A stretch of DNA of 64,000 nt from Lentisphaera araneosa HTCC2155 (GTDB lineage Bacteria > Verrucomicrobiota > Lentisphaeria > Lentisphaerales > Lentisphaeraceae), in the NCBI RefSeq assembly GCF_000170755.1, contig NZ_ABCK01000001.1, positions 1 through 64,000 of the forward strand, in the 5' to 3' direction. The position numbers and the translations under genes were made by a program. The stretch's first letter is position 1. Each line of letters begins with the position of its first letter. Below, in pieces: positions 42,373 through 52,037 of this stretch. The notes under the pieces were generated by a model. That model searched no databases. It was not told where the DNA came from and saw only the letters and a list, made by a program, of their open reading frames with translations.

Positions 42373-42921
42373 TTAAATGTTAATGGTAGTATTAGGGATA
42401 TTATTTAATCCATTGAATCGTCTTTTATAATCCTTGCTTTCATTAACTAAAAGTTTATCAATTTGTATAAGGGTTACATTAAGTTTTGCACTAGATTCCT
42501 GATGCTCTTCAGTACCAAATTCCATATCTTTCAATTTTTTAGTTATGGGAGTAATATTTTTCCACATTTTTTGTATTTTTTTATTACGACTTTTTTTTAT
42601 GGCAACTAGGCGTTCATTCCATGGCATTAACTTTACCATAGTAACAGAGTTTATATTTTCTGGATTCTCGTCTACTAAGGCATGATCAATTTTTATCAAA
42701 AGTACTTTAACTTTTTCTTGTAAGATTACTTTTTCTGAAGAACCACTATCCAATTTTATTGATTTTTGATTCAATTGATAGGCATCAGCCCAAAGCTCTT
42801 TAATCATCTGTACCTTACTATTTTCAATAGCAGTTATACGATCTCTCCATTTATCTGATGCTTGTAATGCAAAGCTACTAAAAAATGTGATTAAAATTAA
42901 TGTTAAAATATGTTTTCTCAT
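42373..42921 (-). CDS. Secreted protein of two tandem helical repeats, unknown function
   Basis: 182-aa protein with a signal peptide (about 1-21, ending LQA). The mature part is an internal duplication. The unit starting KWRDRITAIENSKVQMIKEL and the unit starting PWNERLVAIKKSRNKKIQKM each run about 65 residues and end KIDHALVDE or QIDKLLVNE. Both are predicted helical and charged. I recognise no family. It is 24 bp after a sulfatase gene, so it is co-transcribed with the GH16-sulfatase genes. Confidence 0.7.
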   Translation of the reverse strand: MRKHILTLILITFFSSFALQASDKWRDRITAIENSKVQMIKELWADAYQLNQKSIKLDSGSSEKVILQEKVKVLLIKIDHALVDENPENINSVTMVKLMPWNERLVAIKKSRNKKIQKMWKNITPITKKLKDMEFGTEEHQESSAKLNVTLIQIDKLLVNESKDYKRRFNGLNNIPNTTINI

Positions 42922-42945
42922 TATTTCACCTTCTTGTTTAATTAG

Positions 42946-44391
42946 TTATTTTTGGGTAGAGCTTTTTGAAAAAATCCAGTTTTGTTCTTTTTCAAAATTG
43001 TAGTTTGGGTTAAATACAGGTAACTGAGCCCCTATCTTTTTTTTCCACGTTCTAAGATCGCCCATTAGTTCTGCTAATTTACGCTTTTCAGTCATTGCGA
43101 GGTTATTGCGTTCACTAATATCATTTCTTAAATTGTAGAGTTCAGCGTGACTTTCTTCGTATAAAAATATAAGTTTCCAGTCCCCTTTACGGATGGCACT
43201 ATAGGGTTTAGCACCTTCTAGGTGATAGTGTGGGTAATGCCAGTAAAGCGCATCTCGTTGGATTGTCTTTCCCTCCAGTAGTTCAGGTACAAGACTTATT
43301 CCGTCGATGTCTTGCTTTTTAGATACATCTATCTTACAAAGATCGAGTAAAGTAGGGTATATATCATGAGATATAACAGGACTGCTTGATGTTTGTCCTG
43401 CTTTTATTTTTCGACTCCATTTTATGATCATCGGCACACGAACACCACCTTCATACATATCACCTTTGCCTGAACGAAGTGGATAATTTGACGTTACTTT
43501 TTGGCGGTTATTTTCATAATTTCCGCGTAGCCCACCATTATCACTATTAAAGATTATAATTGTGTTATCTTCAATCCCGGCGTCTTTAACTGCTTGCATG
43601 ACAGTACCAACTGCATCATCCATGTGTTCCACCATTGCTGCGTAAACTGGATTCGTATGCTGGTATCCTTTCTGGATAAGTCTTGTGTACTTATCTATTT
43701 TCTCTTGGCGTGCTTGGAGCGGGGTATGAACATTATATAGCCAAAGATTCATAAAAAAGGGTTTCTTTAATTTGGCAGTAGACTGAATGTATTGACTCGC
43801 TTCTTGTGCTAATCGCTCAGTTAAATACTCACCTTTGGGACCATCCTTGAGCCGAGGATTATTATAAGGACTGAAATAACCTCCTCCACCGTGTGCACTT
43901 GGTGATCCGGCTCGGAATCCAGCTATATTTTCATCAAAACCTTGGTTTTCTGGCCAAGAGACTGATTCTTCCCCTAAGTGCCATTTGCCAATATGTACTG
44001 TTTTATAACCCGTAGCTTTAAAAGCTTCTGCTAAAGTTATTTCTTCGGCAGTTAAATGCATTTTCCAATTTGGTGACTTTAGTTTGGCGTATGGTTTTAC
44101 ATGTCCAGTTATCCAATCGGTAAGATTATTATTGGCAGGATTTTTTCCCGTCATAATGCTTGAACGCGTAGGTGAGCATACTGTGCAAGCGGAATAGGCA
44201 TCAGTAAATCGCATGCCTGTTCTTGAAAGTTCATCAACATTTGGTGTTTGATATAGGTCACTACCATAACAAGTTGTATCGGTCCAGCCTAGATCGTCAA
44301 CTAAAATCATAATCACATTAGGTTTTAGAGCATTTTCCTGCCCGTAACTAGTTAAGATTCCTATTGATAATATAAGGATTATTTTTAACAT
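42946..44391 (-). CDS. Secreted type I sulfatase
   Basis: 481-aa exported sulfatase. Signal peptide (about 1-17); N-terminal metal-binding VDDLGWTD. Formylglycine site CSPTRSSIMTG, with Cys72 to be oxidised by a maturase. Further metal/sulfate residues lie in GKWHLG and IIFNSDNGG. Type I sulfatases strip sulfate from polysaccharides such as carrageenan, agaran or ulvan, in keeping with the GH16 gene 1 bp upstream. No sulfatase-maturating enzyme is in this window. Confidence 0.92.
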   Translation of the reverse strand: MLKIILILSIGILTSYGQENALKPNVIMILVDDLGWTDTTCYGSDLYQTPNVDELSRTGMRFTDAYSACTVCSPTRSSIMTGKNPANNNLTDWITGHVKPYAKLKSPNWKMHLTAEEITLAEAFKATGYKTVHIGKWHLGEESVSWPENQGFDENIAGFRAGSPSAHGGGGYFSPYNNPRLKDGPKGEYLTERLAQEASQYIQSTAKLKKPFFMNLWLYNVHTPLQARQEKIDKYTRLIQKGYQHTNPVYAAMVEHMDDAVGTVMQAVKDAGIEDNTIIIFNSDNGGLRGNYENNRQKVTSNYPLRSGKGDMYEGGVRVPMIIKWSRKIKAGQTSSSPVISHDIYPTLLDLCKIDVSKKQDIDGISLVPELLEGKTIQRDALYWHYPHYHLEGAKPYSAIRKGDWKLIFLYEESHAELYNLRNDISERNNLAMTEKRKLAELMGDLRTWKKKIGAQLPVFNPNYNFEKEQNWIFSKSSTQK

Positions 44392-44392
44392 T

Positions 44393-45811
44393 TTAATGTC
44401 CTTTTATTTTAACTAAAGTATCGTTTCTAGGAGTCAATTCTGGAGATTTTTGTCCATCATAATGGAGTCCTTGGTATTCCCAAACACGTACATAATCAAC
44501 ATGCATTTCTGTAGGGAAGCCTCCTCCAGTTATTTTTGGGTATTTATTGTTTTTTGTTTTTCTATAGGGAGGACGTAGTCCCAAGGAAAGAAACATATGA
44601 TAGTTATGTGAATGATAAGCCTTACCATCGACTACATCTGAAGTCCCGACGAGTTTTCCATCGAAATAGAAATAGGCCATTTTTTCTGTAATGAGTGAGC
44701 CGTATACATGAAAGTCATCTCGCACATCGACTCCAACATCAACAGAAACGCGATCTAAAGCAGGAGGGAAATACAGCGGTTTTTCTTTGTAAAAAGTCTC
44801 AGACCAAGCCATAAAGAAAACATACTCATTTTCTTTGACGTTTGGTACTTGTTGCATTTCAACATAATCAATTTCTCTATGTTCTTTTAAAGTGCCTGCA
44901 CTTCCCCAAAAAGCAGGGCATACACCCATATGTAAACTGGCACCTTTAATTCTCGCTTCTACATAGGTGGTTCCGGGATATTCATACTTGGAGACTATGC
45001 CGCCTGAGCGATAATGAGTTTTTCGCTCCCCGAGTTCTTCAAATCCCGGGTTTTTAATTAAATTTACTGAGCTACCCACTGCGTTAAATTTAATATCATC
45101 TAAATATACTCGATCTCCGCCACTTCCTTCTCCAAAGAATCGAAGTTCAAGAATTTTAGAATCTGCACTTACTTCAAGATCACTAAAAATCATCTCAACC
45201 CATTCAGGGTTATAAGTAATTTTTTGTGATATAAGAACATGTGACTTTTTATCCCCACCGGCCTCTTGGAGAATCACTTTATTGTTTATCCATTTACTTG
45301 GATTTTTAACCCTAAACGACAAATTATAAACACCTGGCTTTAAATAAAGTCTTTGCTTTATTTCTCCAGAGGCTTTCTGAGTTTGTCTTTGCAAAGAAAT
45401 TCTAAGGCTCTTTTTACCGCTATATTGTTCATCTGAAACAGTCGTAAACATCATTTTTGGCATCGAATGATATCTTGTTTTCCATGAATATGCTCCTAGC
45501 ATTTCATTTTGTTTTTTTTCTTCGGTGTCTAGGTACTCCATTTTTAATTTCAATAAACCATTATTTAATTGGACATTGCCTTTAGAAACATCTCCCCATA
45601 GCCAATCTGTCGACCATGTTTGAGGGAAATCCCACTTTGTCGTATCTAAGTCATCGCTATTAAATTCATCCGAAACATGTTCCAGAAACTTCCATCCATT
45701 ACTAGATTTAATCTCGGGGATTATTTTTGGTTTGATATTATCTGTACTCTGAGAGCTTACAGTAAAATAAGCCATTAATAAACTTATAAACATAAATGAG
45801 TGCTTGATCAT
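44393..45811 (-). CDS. Secreted GH16 endo-galactanase-like enzyme with an internal carbohydrate-binding domain
   Basis: 472-aa exported enzyme. The ATG at 45811 starts a clean signal peptide (MIKHSFMFISLLMAYFTVSS); an in-frame start at 45928 adds 39 residues without one. The GH16 fold begins DEFNSDDLDTTKWDF. It is interrupted at about residues 115-275 by a galactose-binding-like CBM (RISLQRQTQKASGEIKQRL ... NLIKNPGFEELG). It then resumes at GTTYVEARIKGA with the catalytic EIDYVEM. This beta-bulge motif is shared by agarases and carrageenases. First gene of the GH16-sulfatase operon. Confidence 0.85.
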   Translation of the reverse strand: MIKHSFMFISLLMAYFTVSSQSTDNIKPKIIPEIKSSNGWKFLEHVSDEFNSDDLDTTKWDFPQTWSTDWLWGDVSKGNVQLNNGLLKLKMEYLDTEEKKQNEMLGAYSWKTRYHSMPKMMFTTVSDEQYSGKKSLRISLQRQTQKASGEIKQRLYLKPGVYNLSFRVKNPSKWINNKVILQEAGGDKKSHVLISQKITYNPEWVEMIFSDLEVSADSKILELRFFGEGSGGDRVYLDDIKFNAVGSSVNLIKNPGFEELGERKTHYRSGGIVSKYEYPGTTYVEARIKGASLHMGVCPAFWGSAGTLKEHREIDYVEMQQVPNVKENEYVFFMAWSETFYKEKPLYFPPALDRVSVDVGVDVRDDFHVYGSLITEKMAYFYFDGKLVGTSDVVDGKAYHSHNYHMFLSLGLRPPYRKTKNNKYPKITGGGFPTEMHVDYVRVWEYQGLHYDGQKSPELTPRNDTLVKIKGH

Positions 45812-45859
45812 AATTGTAGGATTCCTTGGGGTTTCATTTAAATATTCTCTGAATACTAC

Positions 45860-45891
45860 AAACAACTGTGGATTTATAGTCTTTACATTGA
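45860..45891 (-). promoter_or_regulatory. Shared upstream motif B, copy 2
   Basis: Counterpart of 38221-38252. It lies 49-80 bp upstream of the GH16 start. The rest of the 45812-46174 spacer shows nothing I can name. Confidence 0.55.
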
Positions 45892-46174
45892 ACCATAAAA
45901 AAAATCTTTTTATTTGAGAACAAGTCATCGTTTACACCCGTATGGATGAGCTTTATTATGAGTGAACGAAAGAAGCTGTAGCGAAACCTAATTATGGATT
46001 AAGTTCAAAAAAGCGGACTAGAATTGTATAAAATAAAATATTGAAAAATTTATTTTTTTTAAAAAAAACGAGCAGGGGGGAGGTGATCACGACTACATAG
46101 AAAATAGCCTTGTCAATTTCGCTAAAAAAAATTCAGTACTAGAGTTATCCTTTGTGTAATCACAATTTAGTGAG

Positions 46175-47571
46175 TTAGTTTTTGCTAGCTTTTAAGGTGA
46201 TAATAGTAATCGATACGCCAGGTAAATTTATTCCACTAACGAGCGTACCTTTAATGTTAGTGTTAACTTTTGTTACTTGCTCCCATTTTGGATCTATGTC
46301 ATTGGGGCCTTTTCCGCTGAAACGATAGATCTTATCAATACTGTAATTCATGGGAGAAGCAATGTTGAGTTCAAGTGGTTTTGTAAGTGCTTTGGGAGAT
46401 TTATTAATAATAAAGACGCTTAGATCCTTTGTCTTTGATGACTTGCTGGCAAATACTTTTGTTGTGGCCGTATCGGTCTTAATGTTCACCATGGTGTCGT
46501 GTACATAATTACCCCAAATGGCAACGGCACGACCTGATGGCGTTATTCATTTTTAGTACCAAGACCCCAAAAAAGGCTCTTACTGCCATCTTCTTCTTTT
46601 AAATATCGCGTTGTCCAAAGCATTGCCATGGCAACTCTTTTTTCTAAGAGTAGTTCGCCAAAGGTATGAAACGTAACAAGAGCGTGGCCAAGAGTATTCG
46701 TCGATGCCCAACCATTTGCAGAAAAATCTTGAGAATTCATTTCTGCAACAACAATTTCAATGCGATTTTTATGCTCCTGAGGTAATTGAGCCGTGATTCT
46801 CTTTACAACACCAATACCACCCACTAAGTCCAGTTTATTTGTATAATAGTAATCATAACTTTTCCAATTCCAGGTGTTGTAGGTACTCATGGATACAAAA
46901 TCAATATGTGGCGCTGCTTGAGGAATAAATTTCGACCACCAGTCCCAGGTATCTCCACTCGCACCTATTTTTATTGTGGGGTCAATCTTTTTCATGGCTT
47001 TCGAAAATTCAATTACACGAGTAGCTACTTCATCTATAGGGATTTTTCGATCGTTCCAGTTTTCATTTCCGATTTCCCAATATTTGACCTTATAGCGTTT
47101 CCTTTTCGCATAAGCCACCCAACTTGTCGCATTGTTTAGGTGTTTTTCTTTCTCTTCTTCACTCCATTTTACACTCGGGCAGGCAATTACGATATATGCA
47201 TGGGCGCCGGTTGCTTTGACGAGCTTCATATATTCATCAAAATTGAGTAGATTTTTACTCATGTTACCATACCAGATGGCCTGTGGTTTAGGAGATCTCC
47301 ATGGAGCCTTCGACCAAAAATGATAGTTTGATTTGTTACCACCAGGGTAGCGGAGGCAACCGGGCTTCATGTCCTGTAGTGCAACTCTTATTTTTCGCGC
47401 TCCTCTGGCGCGATTTTTGTCGTGGTCACGTATGTAGTTTAAGTTTATTCCGACAACTTTGTCACATCCCTCGCGAAGTACCTGTTGCGTGTCAACTTCG
47501 ATAGTCTGTGCAATTGCTTGTATCGTGACGAGTGTCAAGTAAGCAGCCATCCATAATTTAGCTAATTTCAT
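46175..47571 (-). pseudogene. Frameshifted GH51-like secreted glycosidase
   Basis: Two adjacent frames together encode one about 465-aa GH-A enzyme. Positions 47571-46543 encode a signal peptide and the TIM barrel with acid/base KYWEIGNENW and nucleophile IVVAEMNSQ, ending ...GLGTKNE. The second frame resumes at once with TPSGRAVAIWGNYV and finishes the C-terminal beta-sandwich (to 46175). A single missing base at about 46543-46548 (GAATAACG where GAA-N-TAACG would restore the frame) explains the break. It resembles alpha-L-arabinofuranosidases; specificity is not known. It could be a recent mutation or a read error. Confidence 0.85.
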
Positions 47572-47597
47572 GTTAGTTTTTTATTCATAGTTATTAG

Positions 47598-47700
47598 TTG
47601 AACCAAACGGCCTAATAAGATCGACTGGGATATTATGCTAGGGGTGAAAGAAAGTGTTTAATGGACTTGTGGCATTCTGCGTGGTAGTGCTCCGAGCCGC
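47598..47700 (-). pseudogene. C-terminal remnant of a beta-helix protein gene
   Basis: Similar to the end of the beta-helix gene (about 52240-52340). The minus strand encodes KSIKHFLSP matching NSIKYFLSP. After a frameshift and an in-frame TAG it encodes IPVDLIRPF matching IPVDLIGPY. Nothing upstream of the gene survives. Confidence 0.7.
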
Positions 47701-47771
47701 TTTTAACTTGCGAAAATAATCAACACTGACTTCTGAGTTAGCAAGATTGAAATACCAGGTTTTATTCATGG

Positions 47772-49400
47772 TTAATGGGTGAAAAGGTTACGAACGAATT
47801 CTGGAAGTCGTCTATCTTTTAATGGAATCATCTCAATCTTTTTATCGTTTTTTAATTTTGGCCCGGGAGTACTACGGCCATCAGCTATTTGTTTTTTAAA
47901 TAGATTTATCATTTTCTCCACTTGGCGAGGATTTTTAGACGCTAAGTTATTCTTTTCTTCTGGATCTTTTGCTAGATTAAAGAGTTGAACAAAAGGAGCT
48001 TTTAGTAGGTCTGTTTGGTGTGGTTTTCCTTTAAATTCTTCAAGAGCTTTCTTCCAAGCTGCATTTGGGGCAGGGTCGTTGCCTTTGCCGTTTTCACTAT
48101 TTGCAGGAATTCCACTGCCGGGACATAGACAGAGTTTCCATTCCCCATCCCTTATCGCAAATGATGTAACAGATTGCATAATAAGATCCTTTCTATCACC
48201 ATTACTACTTGGTTTAGTAAGGAGCCTTGCAAAACTGATGGAGTCTGGAGCCTCATCTTCTTGAAGCTTTATATTTGTTAATTCAGCAAAAGTTGCGAAT
48301 AGATCATTAAACCCTATCAGTTGATTACAAATTTGTCCCTTGGGAGTTTTGCCTGGCCAACTTGCAATGAATGGAACACGCAAGCCACCTTCATATATTG
48401 AGAATTTATATCCGCGATAAATACCCGCGGGATAGTGGCCTTGTTGCTCCAATAAAGAAATCTGATTCGGAGTAGCCTTTAGAATGTTTCCAGCATAGGG
48501 CGCAGGACCATGATCAGAGGAGAAAATTATTAAAGTGTTTTCATAAAGTCCTTTTTCTTTTAGGGCTTGTTTTACACGAGCAATTGAGTGGTCGACTTCC
48601 ATGACAAAGTCTCCATAAGGGCCCAACTCACTTTTGCCATTCCATTCCTCACCTGGACAGACAGGCGTATGTGGAGACGTCAGAGCAAGAAACAAAAAGA
48701 ATGGAGTGTCACTATTTTGTTTTTTTATAAATAATTCTGACTCTCTATAAAATGTCTCTACAACCTTGTTGCTTTCAAAACTTATTTCAGCGGCACCGAC
48801 GCGGTTGAAAGCACTCCAGCCTTTTAACGCACTTACGTCTCCTTGCCAGTCATTGTCTTTTATAAAAGCATATGGATACATATCAAGTGAACCGGGAAGT
48901 ATGAAACTATAGTCAAAGCCAAATTGCATCGGTCCATATACAAGGGGCTTTGTATAATCCACATTAGTTAAACCTTGTTTCTTCCCATCTTTAGTGACCA
49001 TTGTTGTACCAAGGTGCCACTTACCAATATAACCGGTATTATAGCCAGCTTTCTTAAGTACTTTTCCCAGTGTATATTTTTCTGTATTGGGCCTTGGACC
49101 ACAAAATCCCCACGGACCATTATTGACAGTTGCTCCGAACCTCCAGGGGTAACGACCTGTCATTAAAGCTCTTCGAGTAGGGCCACAAATAGAGGAATTT
49201 ACATGAAAGTCAGTGAAGCGTACACCTTCAGCAGCTAAGGCATCAATATTGGGAGTATTTATACGACACTTTTCGTCGCCGTAACAATTCGTATCTCCGA
49301 TCCCCATATCATCGGCTAAAATAAAAACAATATTGGGTTTGTCAGCAGCAAGAGAAAGTGTGACAATGGCGATATAGATTATAGTGAATAAATGTTTCAT
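47772..49400 (-). CDS. Secreted type I sulfatase
   Basis: 542-aa exported sulfatase (signal peptide 1-19). ILADDMGIGDTNCYGD gives the metal-binding aspartates, ICGPTRRALMTGR the formylglycine site (Cys72), GKWHLG and FSSDHGPAPYAG further active-site residues. It is closest in layout to arylsulfatase A-like enzymes. It follows another sulfatase gene by 21 bp in an operon with ThuA. Confidence 0.92.
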   Translation of the reverse strand: MKHLFTIIYIAIVTLSLAADKPNIVFILADDMGIGDTNCYGDEKCRINTPNIDALAAEGVRFTDFHVNSSICGPTRRALMTGRYPWRFGATVNNGPWGFCGPRPNTEKYTLGKVLKKAGYNTGYIGKWHLGTTMVTKDGKKQGLTNVDYTKPLVYGPMQFGFDYSFILPGSLDMYPYAFIKDNDWQGDVSALKGWSAFNRVGAAEISFESNKVVETFYRESELFIKKQNSDTPFFLFLALTSPHTPVCPGEEWNGKSELGPYGDFVMEVDHSIARVKQALKEKGLYENTLIIFSSDHGPAPYAGNILKATPNQISLLEQQGHYPAGIYRGYKFSIYEGGLRVPFIASWPGKTPKGQICNQLIGFNDLFATFAELTNIKLQEDEAPDSISFARLLTKPSSNGDRKDLIMQSVTSFAIRDGEWKLCLCPGSGIPANSENGKGNDPAPNAAWKKALEEFKGKPHQTDLLKAPFVQLFNLAKDPEEKNNLASKNPRQVEKMINLFKKQIADGRSTPGPKLKNDKKIEMIPLKDRRLPEFVRNLFTH

Positions 49401-49421
49401 AAGACAATTCCAGATAAATTT

Positions 49422-50978
49422 TTAATTGCGTTTTGGCGCACTGCGGCCAGAGGTTTTGAATTCTTCCAGTTTAGCTTTAAGCTGCTGTGCTATTTCGGGA
49501 TGCTGATAATATAAATTATTCACTTCTTTCGGGTCGGCTTTAAGATTGTACAGTTGTGCAGGTGCGTTGATTTTAGAATTAGTAAGGCCTAGTGCTTTTT
49601 TAATTCTTCCACCACTGTAGTTATTTCCTCCTGATCCTGAGTGGTCCAGATATTTCCAGTCTCCATGGCGAATTGAAAGATCAAGGCTGATTGTTTGGTG
49701 TAAGGTGAATTCACGTATCGCCTTAGTGGTTTGGCCTAATAATATTGGCAAAATATTAAAACTGTCTTCTGCTGCATTATTCGGTAGACTTGTGTTTACT
49801 ATTGATGCACACGTTGCCATGATATCCGTCAGGCAGACCGTTTGTTGGCTGACTGAGCTTGAACGTATTTTGCCTGGCCACCAAGCTATCATTGGTACCC
49901 TATGTCCACCTTCCCAATTATCTCTTTTGACTCCTCTCCATGGTCTCGCGCCATTGTGTTTATAGCGCTCTCTCATATTGATGGTTGTACCAACTTCCGG
50001 GCCATTGTCGCTGCTGATGATAACTAAAGTATTTTCTGCCATTCCAAGAGTTTTAAGTTTCTCTACTAACTTGCCTACAATATAATCAAACTGGTATATG
50101 AAATCACCATGAGGGCCAGCTTGTGTTTTTCCTTGAAACTCTTTGGCAGGAAAAGATGGAAGGTGTACAGCTTGCAAAGAATGGAATAAGAAGAATGGCT
50201 TAGCGGATTGTTTTTTATGGTGAGAATCCAGGAAGCTCAAGCTCTTTTCTAAAAAAACCATATCAACATTTTCATGTTTAAAATTTGGTGCAAGTAAACC
50301 GGCTCTACAATCAAAAGACCAAAAATGCTTCGGAAGTAATGCTTTATCTACTATTTTTGTAGGAGGTACCGGTATGCGGTCTCCATCTATATAGGCATAT
50401 AGCCAGTCTGAAGTAGGACAGCAAACCGTACCAAAGAAATGATCAAATCCTTGATTAAGGGGACCGTCAGGAATGGGCTTTGAGTAATCGACACGCTTAA
50501 TTGCTTCGAGTGCTATTTCCTGTTTCTTTAATTTAGGTGTTTTTCGAGGTGGCTCACTAACTTCAATTACATCCCCGTTTTTATCGAGGAAAGACATGCC
50601 TATATGCCATTTCCCGAACATTGCGGTTTCATAGCCATTGTTTCTTAGCATTTGAGGAAGAGTTAAGCGATCCTTTGTTATAAGGCATGGGCCACTTACA
50701 CCGGTAAAGACACCTTTGAAATTTAAGCGAAAAGCCATACGTCCGGTCATTATGCTGTAACGGGAAGGTGTACATACTGTAGATGGACTATGTGCATCGG
50801 TGAAGCGCATGCCTTCATTAGCCAATTGGTCTAAATTCGCCGTCTTCACTTTAGCTTCATCATTGTAGCAGGATAAATCACCATATCCCAAATCATCCGC
50901 TAATATAAAAAGAATATTAGGTTTTTTGTCAGCTAAAAGTGAAGTGCAAAAAATGAATATTAATAAAATTCGCCGCAT
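49422..50978 (-). CDS. Secreted type I sulfatase
   Basis: 518-aa exported sulfatase (signal peptide 1-16). Metal-binding ILADDLGYGD, formylglycine site VCTPSRYSIMTGR (Cys69), GKWHIG and ISSDNGPEVG. The start codon overlaps the ThuA stop by one base (TAATG), so the two are translationally coupled. Middle gene of the ThuA-sulfatase-sulfatase operon preceded by motif A. Confidence 0.92.
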   Translation of the reverse strand: MRRILLIFIFCTSLLADKKPNILFILADDLGYGDLSCYNDEAKVKTANLDQLANEGMRFTDAHSPSTVCTPSRYSIMTGRMAFRLNFKGVFTGVSGPCLITKDRLTLPQMLRNNGYETAMFGKWHIGMSFLDKNGDVIEVSEPPRKTPKLKKQEIALEAIKRVDYSKPIPDGPLNQGFDHFFGTVCCPTSDWLYAYIDGDRIPVPPTKIVDKALLPKHFWSFDCRAGLLAPNFKHENVDMVFLEKSLSFLDSHHKKQSAKPFFLFHSLQAVHLPSFPAKEFQGKTQAGPHGDFIYQFDYIVGKLVEKLKTLGMAENTLVIISSDNGPEVGTTINMRERYKHNGARPWRGVKRDNWEGGHRVPMIAWWPGKIRSSSVSQQTVCLTDIMATCASIVNTSLPNNAAEDSFNILPILLGQTTKAIREFTLHQTISLDLSIRHGDWKYLDHSGSGGNNYSGGRIKKALGLTNSKINAPAQLYNLKADPKEVNNLYYQHPEIAQQLKAKLEEFKTSGRSAPKRN

Positions 50979-51910
50979 TAGTATTTACTTTTTTGAGAAC
51001 CTAGCCAATGGCAGGCGTTTTCTATAATTTTAATAACATTTGGGTCTTTAAAAACAGGATATGTCTCATGGCCAGGCCTGAAGTAAAACACCTTTCCTTT
51101 TCCGACTTTCCATGTCATCCCAGATCTAAACCACTCTCCTTGTGAAAACTCTTCTTTAAAGATAACTTCATCTGGGCGGGGTACATGAAAAGGTTCATTG
51201 TACATTTCTGTAGAACTGAGTTTAAAGGTTTTAGGTAAGCCTTTAGCGATAGGGTGCTCAGGTAAAGTGACTGTCATTGTGCTGGGCTTACCATCTGGCC
51301 TATACGACGGGAAACAGCAATTCGGCAATGTAGTTACTACTTTGGCAAGATCTTTCCCGCGTTTCAACGCTAGAAAAGATGGCGTTATCGCTGAACCCTT
51401 CATAGGTGCACCTTTAAAGGGCATAGGAACAAACTCAAACTCAACAGTTCTTCCTCCTTTTGGCTGAGGAAACAAACGTCTTGCATCCTGCATTGTCCGT
51501 TCATTCATGCACTCCATAAATGGAGTCGCCCAATGTGCAGAATGAAGGGCAATGAGATGAAGCTTTCCTGTACGGATTCGCTTCATTAACTTTCTCTTGA
51601 CGGTTTCAGAACTGATTTCGCCCTGTCTGGCATGCCCCCACCAGATTAAGACCTTAGCCCAGTTTAAATTCTCGGGTGTAAGTCCTTGTTCCGGATCATC
51701 CAGTTTTACGGAACGAATCTCTAAATTATTTTTGTTAGTTTTTAATCTTGCGGCGATTTCATTTCCAAGGAAATTTTCGTAAGTTGGCTTTTGAGTCGGT
51801 TGCTGTTCATCCCATATTAGAACATTTATTTTTTGGCCCATTACTGGTAGGGTTGTCAACAATATTATAAGAAGCACAATAGTTTTTTTTAAACTTATTT
51901 GGTTCATCAC
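50978..51910 (-). CDS. Secreted ThuA-like (trehalose utilisation/glutamine amidotransferase-like) protein
   Basis: 310-aa exported protein (signal peptide about 1-25). NVLIWDEQQPTQKPTYE, VLIWWGHARQGEIS, LIALHSAHWATPF and VFYFRPGHETYP are ThuA-domain segments. The family has a flavodoxin-like/GATase fold and is widespread in PVC polysaccharide loci, role unproven. First gene of an operon with two sulfatases. Motif A lies 83-109 bp upstream. Confidence 0.8.
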   Translation of the reverse strand: MMNQISLKKTIVLLIILLTTLPVMGQKINVLIWDEQQPTQKPTYENFLGNEIAARLKTNKNNLEIRSVKLDDPEQGLTPENLNWAKVLIWWGHARQGEISSETVKRKLMKRIRTGKLHLIALHSAHWATPFMECMNERTMQDARRLFPQPKGGRTVEFEFVPMPFKGAPMKGSAITPSFLALKRGKDLAKVVTTLPNCCFPSYRPDGKPSTMTVTLPEHPIAKGLPKTFKLSSTEMYNEPFHVPRPDEVIFKEEFSQGEWFRSGMTWKVGKGKVFYFRPGHETYPVFKDPNVIKIIENACHWLGSQKSKY

Positions 51911-51992
51911 ACATCCTTGGTTTATATATATATATTGGTAAATGTATTTAAGAAATAATTGTTATTAACAATATGAATTTTTCTTTCTATCC

Positions 51993-52019
51993 ATATACAG
52001 GAAGAACTAAAGGATTGGA
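51993..52019 (-). promoter_or_regulatory. Motif A promoter element, copy 1 (ThuA-sulfatase operon)
   Basis: TCCAATCC-N11-CTGTATAT on the minus strand, upstream of the ThuA gene. Same spacing as three other copies. Confidence 0.65.
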
Positions 52020-52037
52020 TGAGTGAAATAAAAAATA

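Noticed and set aside
46543-47571. Stand-alone 342-aa glycosidase
   Set aside because: It ends inside the barrel-to-sandwich junction and the rest of the protein continues one base out of frame, so it is the first part of a frameshifted gene.
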